14,919 nt of DNA from Isohypsibius dastychi. Lineage: Eukaryota; Tardigrada; Eutardigrada; Parachela; Isohypsibiidae. The notes beneath the pieces were generated by a model. That model was not told the DNA's origin and ran no database searches. It saw only the letters and a program-made list of their open reading frames with translations. The translations under genes were made by a program, and so were the position numbers. The stretch lies in assembly GCA_034696485.1 (NCBI GenBank), contig JAQIWT010000808.1, positions 1 to 14,919 on the forward strand, read 5' to 3'. Shown here piece after piece: positions 8,061-14,919 of this stretch. Each line of letters starts with the position of its first letter. Positions within the stretch are counted from its first letter, which is position 1.

Positions 8061-9245
8061 ATGTCTCTGAACGCCGAATTTCTCTCTGTTGGAGAAGCGA
8101 AGGCAAGTATGGTGATGTTACCTCGTTTTTCATTCGTATCTCTCTCATGGTCCATCTGTAATTTACCGATCAACGCCTTGGGGGCTTTATCGTTTCAGAC
8201 CAGTTTTCAGACTGTGGACTCAAGATTTTTTCTTCTTTTTACAGGCGCAACTGACTAACTCGATAAAACAAACGAAAGAGCCGTTGTTAAACGCAGCGCG
8301 GAAGATCGAGGAGGTTGAGTATCACGGAGTGGACATGTGGGCAAAAGTCTGTTCGCTCTTAGAGAAGTAAGTGTTGAGGGCCTGTTAAGAGGAAGTAGTG
8401 GTTCAGTAATGTTTCAGTGGAGAGAAGCTTTTTGAATAATTTAATGGAAACTTTCAGAACGCGGAGAGTTGGAATTAAGGGTTTGGAACATTTGCAGAGG
8501 TACGCGCACTCAGCCAGAGTTCGTGCGAACTCAGCGAACTCACAGCGAACTCTGAACTCAAACAGTTCAAAAACTGAGTGCAGCATTTTTTTTTGAGGGA
8601 GTTCGGGAGGGAGTGCGGATTTCCGGTGAGCGCAGTGCAAATTTTTAATGTGGAAGAGTGCGGTGTTGAAAGAATCTTCAGTGTTTCTGGTCATATCCTG
8701 GGTGTTCGGCGTCGGCAAACAACCGATGCTAATTTCGAGATGCAGTTATTCACGAATGTTAACAAGGATTTGATTGAAGTGGTGTCTAAAAAATGTGATT
8801 GGAGTAAAGAATAGCTGATTTTCGATTGTGCGTTATCATGTCAATAATTTTCGCGGTATTAACTTTTACGTACGAGGAGAGAGTTCGCAAAATAGGAGGA
8901 GTGAGTTCGTTTTTTCCAAAATTTAGCGAGTGCGAGTGCAGAGTGCGTTTTTTATTTTTTTGTGAGTTCGGAGTTCGGTGGAAGTCATTTCTTCTGAGTG
9001 GCGTACCTCTGAATTTTTCAGTTGGTATTTTACAGCTTTTTTTCACAGGCTTAGCATCCAACAGGAAGAATTCCGTAAACAGCAACAAGAAGACCATAAA
9101 CAACTCCAGGAAGACCACAAACAGCTCCAAGAGCTTCGTTATAAGATGGATGTAAGAGTTGATATATTTTTATCTTGATTGATGTCCTGAGTTGTGAATT
9201 TTGCAGAATGATGTCCAGATGCAGAGTCCAAATCCCCGGAATTAA
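8061..9245 (+). CDS. Small coiled-coil protein, possibly BORC complex subunit 7-like
   Basis: Three exons fit well: 8245-8366 (TTTTTACAG acceptor, AA|GTAAGT donor), 9049-9151 (TTTTTTTCACAG acceptor, GTAAGA donor) and 9207-9245 (ending AAT TAA). Joined, they read AQLTNSIKQTKEPLLNAARK, then EVEYHGVDMWAKVCSLLEK, then LSIQQEEFRKQQQEDHKQLQ and a stop. A first exon 8061-8102 (MSLNAEFLSVGEAK) fits in phase if its AAG|GCAAGT is a GC-AG donor, the usual context for that minor class. The total would be 101 residues. The second half is a glutamine-rich coiled coil with a repeated EDHKQLQ unit. Length and the order LTxxxK...LL..AAR...L.I.QQE recall BORCS7 (106 residues in human), a subunit of the lysosome-positioning BORC complex. 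That match is from memory and weak. Exons 2-4 are fairly secure; the name and first exon are tentative. Confidence 0.55.
8495..9011 (+). mobile_element. hAT transposon deletion derivative in an intron
   Basis: The termini are inverted: CAGAGGTACGCGCACTCAG at 8495-8513, and at 8994-9011 the reverse complement of CAGAGGTACGCCACTCAG, a match with one gap. CAGAGG ends are typical of hAT elements. The possible 8-bp flanks AACATTTG (8487-8494) and AATTTTTC (9012-9019) agree at only five positions, so the target duplication is decayed. The body keeps the transposase 3' end and subterminal GAGTTCG clusters. The whole element lies within intron 8367-9048 of the coiled-coil gene. Without it the intron would be about 165 bp, like its neighbours. 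Confidence 0.85.
8650..8814 (+). pseudogene. hAT transposase C-terminal dimerisation domain fragment
   Basis: The frame reads VEECGVERIFSVSGHILGV, then RRRQTTDANFEMQLFTN and a short tail to a TAG at 8812-8814. The ERIFS.SG......R..L/T....E..LF...N pattern is the signature of the hAT family C-terminal dimerisation region. The catalytic domain and BED finger are absent, so this is only the 3' end of a transposase gene left by internal deletion. It cannot act alone. Confidence 0.85.
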
Positions 9246-9270
9246 AACGGTTGCTGTTCCAGAACCATCC

Positions 9271-9413
9271 AGAACCATCGTTGTGACGGACAAGAAACAC
9301 TAAACGTCAAGATATTGGAGACGGAAACAAACTCGTGAGTGTTTTTCGTTGTATCTGGTAAATGTGAGAACAGCGTTTTAGTTTCGCGTGGAGTGTTTGA
9401 TTTCATATTAAAA
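9271..9413 (+). pseudogene. Orphan 3' end and 3' UTR of ATP synthase subunit e
   Basis: The last ten codons (RTIVVTDKKH, TAA at 9301-9303) and about 110 bp of 3' UTR are repeated from 4870-5012, with only four mismatches in 143 bp, including the ATTAAA-like end. No other part of the subunit e gene is present. It starts 25 bp after the stop of the coiled-coil gene on the same strand, so it may now serve as that gene's 3' UTR. Confidence 0.85.
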
Positions 9414-9591
9414 AAACGAAATCCGTTTCCGGTTGTGTTGTTCTCTGACAGGACAAATTCAATCTGTCTTCCAGAAAGAAAAATCTAAACCTTGAAAAAA
9501 TTCAGAAGTAGAAGAGAAAGAAGTATGCCGGAAATTCCATTCGGAAAAGTTGGAAGATTATTTTTCTGGAGTTCTGGTGACCTATAATTTT
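9414..9591. other. 3' flank of the intact FAM187-like gene
   Basis: It aligns only loosely with 5013-5199 of the left unit. No feature is recognised. Confidence 0.5.
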
Positions 9592-11428
9592 CTAGGTTTG
9601 GGTTTGGTTGACTTTCTCGTAGCTTTTCATGTTTGAAGCTTTTCTCTGTCGATGACGAACAATCAGGAGTGCTAGGAAGATTACTAAATCAAGCACAGTG
9701 CCGACTGCAATGTAGTTCAACGAAAGGCGGATATTAGGTGGAGGCTCTTCGTTTTTGATGACCTTGATCTCGACCTCTCCACGGAGTTCGTTTTCTTGCC
9801 AGCAGCTAAAATAAAGGTCGTTTTTCTTGGTCATTAGTTTATTTTTCATGTCTTGCTCGTTATTTACCTGTAGACTTGCGAGTCGTATTTTGTCAGATTT
9901 CTAATGTGAAGCACAAGCGAAGTGATGTACGTTATCCGGCCTTTAGTTTCAGTTCCGACAGTGAATGGATTCAAGTCAAAAGTCCCGTTCTTCCAGAGGA
10001 GTAAATGCTCCAAAGTTGCGCCGGGACAGCTGAGCTTCAGACCGGTGCCTTTGTATTCTGATAAGATGTGACGCTTTGGGTGTTTCTACAAAAAGTAGAG
10101 ATATGGGAACTCGGCTCCTTGTTTTTCAAAGAAAATTGTGTTGATAATATTTTCTCTGCAAAAAAATGAAATTTCAATTTGAGAAAAACCGCGTGTAAGA
10201 ACAGCGGATGAAAATGGGAGTAAAATACTTAAAATTCATTTCAGAAGAAATTCTAACCTTTTCTCTTTCTTTCTGGATTCCCAGAATTTTCCCAAAATCC
10301 AGTCCACGCGATTTAAGTTTCTTCTTCATTTTCTGCGTTATATTTCCAGTTCCTTCCGAACAAGGCACTCTGCAAGTTCTAGTTTCATAAATTCCGCCAA
10401 TCACATCGAATCTTGGAAATTTATTTCCGGTCTGCTGCGCGAAATCGGACCATCGATTTAGATACACTAAATTCCGACATCCGGTCAATCCGAACCGCTT
10501 GGGATCGACCTCTAGATCTCTGGCGCAGTCTGGTGCACTTTTTTCGCCGGCTTGACAAATCGCCATTCTACCCTCATAACTCCATGTTTCGTAATTCGGA
10601 TACAAAAACTGCATCGCTTTCGTTAAGGTCTGTATCCTCTGGACATCAAGCCCACTCATTCCTCTCATCAAGCGGAATTTATTTTCCATGATGAAGCCGT
10701 GCGGAACTCCAAACTGAATCTCGCATTCGGATAGCCTTTCTTGTTCGCCCGGAAGGTCACCACAAGAACTACATTCAGTCCAGTTAGCACTCTTGAATTC
10801 CAATTTAAGGAAACGCAGAGTGATTGGTAAGGGTGGATTTCCGGCCCCAGCGTGAACGTGAATCTCTCTCGTTAATGCAAATCCTGAACCCGTTTTTGTG
10901 AAAATGTGGTCGAGCGGGACTTTCAATGGTTCTTTTTTTATCAAAAGTTGGGCGAAATAGGAGAAGCCATTTTTCTGACCGGTCTCCACTCTTTTGCAAT
11001 AATAGACTCCCATATCGCTAACTGCACAAAATCAAATTTGGGAAGTTCACGAATTTCGACTTATGAATGCATGCATGCTTACCATTAAATTTTCGGATCA
11101 CAAGGGAGTTGTCTTTTTTCACGAAAACCCGGTTGAATTCATCGAATGTGAAAGGATCACTGGTGACCTCGACTTCTGGATTCCAAGTTTCGAACAGTTT
11201 GGAATTGTGGATCGCGGATATGAACTGCCGGAAGTACCAGTTTACTGGAAGATTTTGCGAATCCATACAATAAGTACAGCTGACTTCGAACGTCTTTCCT
11301 TCCTCAGCATCCATGTTAACTTGTGCCTGGGTTCCTGTTTTCATATTTTGCCGCTGTTGATCACACAAATGGTCATCGGCGGAAGTGAGGGCAGAAACCA
11401 GGGAGATGACAAAGAAGTAAATGCACAT
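9592..11428 (-). CDS. FAM187-like immunoglobulin-domain type I membrane protein
   Basis: Four exons on the minus strand (11083-11428, 10258-11021, 9868-10085, 9592-9805) join with consistent phases to 513 residues. A signal peptide (MCIYFFVISLVSALTS) starts the protein. The first Ig-like domain has C51, W64 and the DMGVYYC strand with C124. A cysteine-containing NWTECSSCGDLPGEQ block follows at 195-209. The second Ig-like domain (LKLSCPGATLEHLLLW, C390 and W401, ending YSCWQENEL with C444) leads to one transmembrane helix (about 471-492, YIAVGTVLDLVIFLALLIV) and a short basic tail. The WTxCxxCG..GEQ block, SCPGA..EH..LW and CW(R/Q)..EL together are distinctive of the FAM187A/B family, whose function is poorly known. 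N-glycosylation sequons (NWT, NIT, NGT, NLT) support an extracellular position. An in-frame ATG further upstream (11567-11569) exists, but a splice acceptor at 11456-11457 favours the one used here. The exon 2 donor (AAG|GTTAGA) is weak. Confidence 0.85.
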
Positions 11429-11771
11429 GAGGGTCACCGGAAATACGAAGTGGAACTGAAGCAAAATCGAAACAGCGACTTGAATAATTTCGCCGAATCG
11501 AACGAGCAGGTCGATGTATTTCGAATTCGAAACTGATATCAGGCGAAAATCAAAAACAAAACTCAACAAAAATCATCACGATATTGATATTCCTCAACGA
11601 ACAGAATTTGTTCCAGAATTTAATCCAGACGATACGTTTCTATCTTTTGTGATAGCAGAATTGAAGAAAAATATCATGCTGATCGAAGCTCACCAGAACA
11701 GGACACCATTTTTTCATTGTTTTTTCAGGACAGAAACGAGAACCGGATCTTCTAATCGGAAGTGCTTAGAT
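11429..11771. other. Spacer between the FAM187-like and FKBP genes
   Basis: It separates two same-strand genes: the 3' end of the FKBP gene and the 5' flank of the FAM187-like gene. On the minus strand a good acceptor (CGATTTTGCTTCAG, exon from 11455) lies 27 bp before the FAM187-like ATG, pointing to a 5' UTR intron or trans-splice site. An AATAAA overlaps the FKBP stop codon (11771-11776), too early to be a normal poly(A) signal. Confidence 0.5.
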
Positions 11772-14012
11772 TTATTCAGCAGTAACTTCGGACGCTGGCT
11801 TAAACTCCTCCTTGGCCTTCCCATCCCCCGACGCAGCAACAACAGGTTCCGGTTTCTTTGAATCCGCAGCGGCGAATTTTTCAAACATGCCCCGGAATGT
11901 CTGGCGTTCACGTTCACTCTGAGCTTTCGTCTCCTTTGCAATCAATGCCAGCTGCCGCTTAGCATCTTTATTATCCGGCTCCAGCTCCAGAACTTTGCTG
12001 AAATCGCGTTTCGCATCGTCAAAATCTTTCAAGTTCAAATGTGCCTACAATGAAATACATGCGGCAACAATTTCGATAAGAAATTTGATAACCAGCAGTT
12101 CATTCGTAAAAGCAATTAAAGACTTCGACGTTTCCAGAATCAGCGAAGATTTCTGGTCGGATTTTATTGAATAAAAATCTGTAAATCTTGATAAAGAAAA
12201 GACCGGGAAGTACTTACCACTCCGCGGCGATAATATCCCTTGACACTAGTGTTATCGAGAATAATGGCTTCCGATGCGGCATTTCTGGCAGCTATGAAAT
12301 CATTCAGCTTCAAATACGCCATAGCGGTATTCAGATGACCAGCAGCCAGCAAGGCTTTTCGCTTCTGCTCAGCCTCATCCTTGAACTCCGGATCCGTGGA
12401 CAGGAAGCTCTTCATACGCTCGTATTGCTTAATAGCAATTTTCAAGTTTCCAGCCTAGAAAACAGTAAACAAATTTAAACAGGAACCTATTTAAAAAGGA
12501 AAGAGCAGTTTAAAGAATGATGAATTAAATATGAAGAGAATAAAATAATAAATTCTACTAAAGAATAAGAAATTAAATTAAAGAAAAAGAAGCATCTTTT
12601 GTAAAGACAACAAATATCACAATACTAAACAGGCCAAGAAAATGCGAAGAAATAAACATACTGCGAAATATGTCGTTCCCTTAGCTTTGGCCTTTTCAGC
12701 TGTTTCCAGCTTCTGATCGACACTCATACTCCAGCTTTCCGTGCCCTAAAAACTCCTCGTAAAATATGAGCAAACGTTAATCAAGGATTAAGTTGTACTT
12801 TTTCGAAATCGACCAAGGTGATTTCATATTGGACTTCCTGATTCGGAGCAACACCCTTTGCAGAGTTTCCTTCCTTCCCAAAAGCAAGGCTGGGTTGGAA
12901 TGTGAAAAGAGAGCATTCGCCCTTTTTCATTTTGCGGACAGCCTGCTCGATTCCAGGAACCAAATCGGCTTCTTCCGGTTCACCAACGACGAAGTCCACA
13001 TCGCGTTCCTCGAATTTCTTCCCATCACAATAACCAACCAAGTGCACTAAAAATATATTTCACATGATTTACAACGCAGAGTAATACAAAAACCAAACTA
13101 CAACTCACGTTTGCATTTCGCGTCGTCATTTGGATGGGAATATCCAGAGCCTTTGGTCTTCATTCGACGCAACAGAGATTTGTTTTTCTCTTTGCTGATA
13201 TCCTCGTCCTAAAATAAAAAAAGTCGAAACTGGTAGCTATAATTAACAGGTGATTCCAGCATAATTTTCGAAATCCACTTAATAATTCTTTAGACTCTGC
13301 AAAAATATGCAAGACAAGAAGAATAAATTCTACATAATTAGAAGAACGTTCCAAATTTCTAAATTACTCGCGAAACAGAACTTCCGATCAGAATTGTAGC
13401 TCTAACTCATTCAGACACCAACAAAATTTCAGCATTCAAAATATTTCAAGCCGTGAAATAAAAAGCAAAATAAGGACTGATTTTCTTCCCAGTTTTGAAT
13501 TTCCATTTACTGATATATCTCACCTGCCATTCCAACAATTCAACTTGGAAAACAAGCGTACTGTCCGGAGGAATATTAGGCGGACTTCCGCTTTTGCCAT
13601 ACGCATATTCCGGCGTGCAGACCAGTTCGGCCAGCTCTCCTTTCTTCATTGTGGCAACGCCTTCATCCCAACCCTTAATCACTCTTCCTAGAATCACATT
13701 CTGTTTCAGCAAAGAACAAAGAAGAACCGAGAATTAAAAGTATCACAACTTACGCTTTCCAAGCTCGAAACTAAAGGGCTCGTCACGTTTGCGGCTGGAA
13801 TCGAAGACTGTCCCATCGAGCAACCGACCAACATAATGGACAAACACCGTCGCTCCTTCAAACGGAGTGCCTTCGCCGGAGCCTTCTCGCATAATTTTCT
13901 TCAGACATCCGCGGTTTTTCTTCTCGCTGCAGTCAACGAGTTCCGGATCATCAACCTGGAAATCAACGGCCAACACATCCTTTTTCGGTTCCTCCATTGT
14001 TTCATCGGCCAT
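11772..14012 (-). CDS. FKBP51/52-type peptidyl-prolyl cis-trans isomerase with TPR domain
   Basis: Seven exons (13754-14012, 13524-13687, 13109-13208, 12799-13046, 12662-12745, 12218-12454, 11772-12044) join in phase to 454 residues, close to FKBP52's 459. FK1 (about 45-141) keeps the active-site set of FKBP12-type enzymes: [26 protein letters not shown] with its tryptophan, EYAYG and [10 protein letters not shown]. It should be an active, FK506-binding isomerase. A second domain (about 172-257, [14 protein letters not shown] to ITLVDFEK) lacks the tryptophan and is degenerate, as in FKBP51/52. From about 258 three TPR motifs follow ([45 protein letters not shown]). They carry the Lys/Asn/Asn/Lys/Arg type positions that clamp the MEEVD tail of Hsp90. 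Exon 2 was started at the GATTCTAG acceptor because it keeps FELGK-R-RVIKGW in register. Its role would be Hsp90 co-chaperone. Its last exon is partly duplicated at 7414-7577. Confidence 0.93.
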
Positions 14013-14557
14013 TCTGGTCGAAGAAAACTACAAAAACCAAAGTCGAGATTCGATCACAATTTTCTATTCAGCACTTTGTTTCCGCGATAAAACATGAACA
14101 GTCGGATCGGGACGCCAGCAGCTCTTAAACATGATGCAACTCACCTGCAGCTCAAAGGTGAATGAATACTCGGAAATGAAAATTAATCAGTTGCCCCGCT
14201 AAACGAGAAGGAATTGTGTTTTTGGCTGAAATGCGGAATCGCGAGAAAATCCGACCTGCAAGACTGCAAGAAGTCTCGAATTTTCTGAAGCTGCTGTTTT
14301 AGTTGATTGATCGATTGATTCGTTTTGCCGAATCACTGGCAGATAAGTGGCCACACCTTGACCGCCACTCAACTATTAATCGATCCAGCTCGCTTCGTTA
14401 TCAAGTGATCGAAACTTTGCGTGATTTAATTTTGGAATTTCGAGTTTCGACCAGGAACAACATGCGCTTTGTCGGTGATCATGATGAAGCAGCCAAGATA
14501 ATCTAGTTATTTCAGAGGATTATTGAAAAGCTGGAACTTTGTTCTTGATTTCGCTAA
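14013..14557. promoter_or_regulatory. Divergent intergenic region, candidate bidirectional promoter and 5' UTRs
   Basis: The FKBP gene (-) and the next gene (+) start about 545 bp apart and head away from each other. On the minus strand, CTGCAG|GTGAGT (donor at 14144-14141) and GACCAG (acceptor just one base before the FKBP ATG) would make a 5' UTR intron. On the plus strand, TTATTTCAG at 14506-14514 is an acceptor 43 bp before the proposed ATG. A 67-codon reading frame at 14303-14506 has no recognisable domain and I do not call it. No TATA box stands out. Confidence 0.4.
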
Positions 14558-14919
14558 ATGAGCCATGGACATCCTCCCGCTTCACCGCATGGATTTTTCG
14601 GGAAGCATATCGTCGGAAATCCAGCATTTGAGCGCGCTAAGAAAGCAGTTCGACAGCCTGCTCGCGATGGTGAAAAGAAAAGAAAAAATTATCCTCCTCC
14701 AGAAGCCATTCACACCTTCAGTGATCAACAGCTACGAAACCTCCTTACGGCAATAAGGTAATAATATGCTTCTGTTTTGGACAGACGTTCGAATTCGCTT
14801 TTTCACCAATCTATTTTGCTTCGCAGATTGGAAACTGAAAGGATTCAGGAAGAAAGTGGACTATTTTCTTGGTATGTGTTGCGCCATCATGAAGTGCGCC
14901 ACGCTCTGGGGACTAAATT
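14558..14919 (+). CDS. Unrecognised protein, N-terminal part (runs off the window)
   Basis: Exon 1 (14558-14757) starts MSHGHPPASPHGFFGKHIVG and ends at AAG|GTAATA. The intron of 69 bp ends in TTTGCTTCGCAG. Exon 2 starts at 14827 and stays open to the window end (LETERIQEESGLFSWYVLR, then HHEVRHALGTK). The visible 97 residues are a His/Pro-rich N-terminus, a basic segment (about 26-45) and a predicted helical part from about 52. I recognise no family. This frame was preferred over an overlapping one starting at 14565 (MDILPLHRMDFSG), which stops just before the donor, because only this one continues in phase into exon 2. Two of the three exon 2 frames need other phases, and one hits a stop at once. 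Confidence 0.5.

Larger units (their letters stand above)
9271..11902. repeat. Right unit of the imperfect tandem segmental duplication
   Basis: This is the partner of 4870-7577. It begins abruptly with AGAACCATCG, preceded by a near-copy of itself (AGAACCATCC at 9261-9270). It runs through an orphan subunit e tail, the intact FAM187-like gene and into the last exon of the complete FKBP gene. The right edge is not a junction in this copy; it is simply where the truncated left copy stops matching. Confidence 0.9.

Noticed and set aside
7853-8161. Plus-strand 102-codon frame over the TTTCG/TTTCA tract
   Set aside because: Its composition is dominated by the simple repeat (FRFRF-type residues) and it overlaps the proposed first exon of the coiled-coil gene in another frame.
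10086-10106. Stop-codon readthrough or selenocysteine at the TAG before exon 3
   Set aside because: The TAG is part of a normal TTTTTGTAG acceptor, and TAG is not the selenocysteine codon. Splicing removes it more simply.
11429-11569. Longer N-terminus of the FAM187-like protein from the ATG at 11567-11569
   Set aside because: A good splice acceptor interrupts this stretch, and starting at 11428 gives a standard signal peptide with a plausible cleavage site.
13688-13712. FKBP exon 2 starting at the upstream acceptor GAAACAG
   Set aside because: Joining there breaks the reading frame with exon 1. The GATTCTAG acceptor restores [15 protein letters not shown], which matches the family.
14565-14756. 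Overlapping 63-codon frame starting MDILPLHRMDFSG
   Set aside because: It has a good start context but stops just before a consensus donor. The other frame continues in phase into the next open exon.

Overview
This is a window from a compact eukaryotic (metazoan) genome. The genes are split by short introns, many of 50-250 bp, with T-rich TTTTCAG/TTTCCAG-like acceptors. They encode animal housekeeping proteins: a CNOT3-type NOT-box protein, mitochondrial ATP synthase subunit e, an FKBP51/52-type immunophilin and a FAM187-type Ig-domain membrane protein. Intron style and gene density suggest a nematode or another small invertebrate, but the sequence alone does not fix the phylum.

Layout. Positions 1-2445 hold no recognised host exon. 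They contain an internally deleted pogo/Tigger-like transposon (116-1210), a 363-bp hAT-type MITE with a perfect 8-bp target duplication (1348-1710), homopolymer runs and a (GAAA)n microsatellite; this is probably intron or upstream flank of the next gene. 2446-3723 (+) is the 3' part of a CNOT3 homologue in four exons. 4498-4902 (+) is ATP synthase subunit e. From 4870 to about 11900 the window is dominated by an imperfect tandem duplication. The unit runs from the last codons of the subunit e gene, through a convergent FAM187-like gene, into the last exon of the FKBP gene. The left unit (4870 to about 7577) carries a FAM187-like pseudogene and an orphan FKBP tail. The right unit (9271 to about 11900) carries an orphan subunit e tail and 3' UTR, an intact four-exon FAM187-like gene (9592-11428, -) and the end of the complete seven-exon FKBP gene (11772-14012, -). 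Between the units, 7578-9270 holds a small + strand coiled-coil gene (8061-9245, possibly BORCS7-like). One of its introns contains a 517-bp hAT deletion derivative that still encodes the hAT C-terminal dimerisation domain. After a divergent intergenic region, 14558-14919 (+) starts an unrecognised gene that runs off the window.

The intact genes are unrelated housekeeping or surface-protein genes, and nothing suggests an operon or a shared pathway. The most informative signals are structural. They are the duplication with both breakpoints visible, a decayed copy beside an intact one with patchy near-identity that suggests gene conversion, the likely capture of the duplicated subunit e 3' end by the coiled-coil gene, and three DNA transposon derivatives with definable ends. 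I found no RNA gene, CRISPR array or novel defence-like system.
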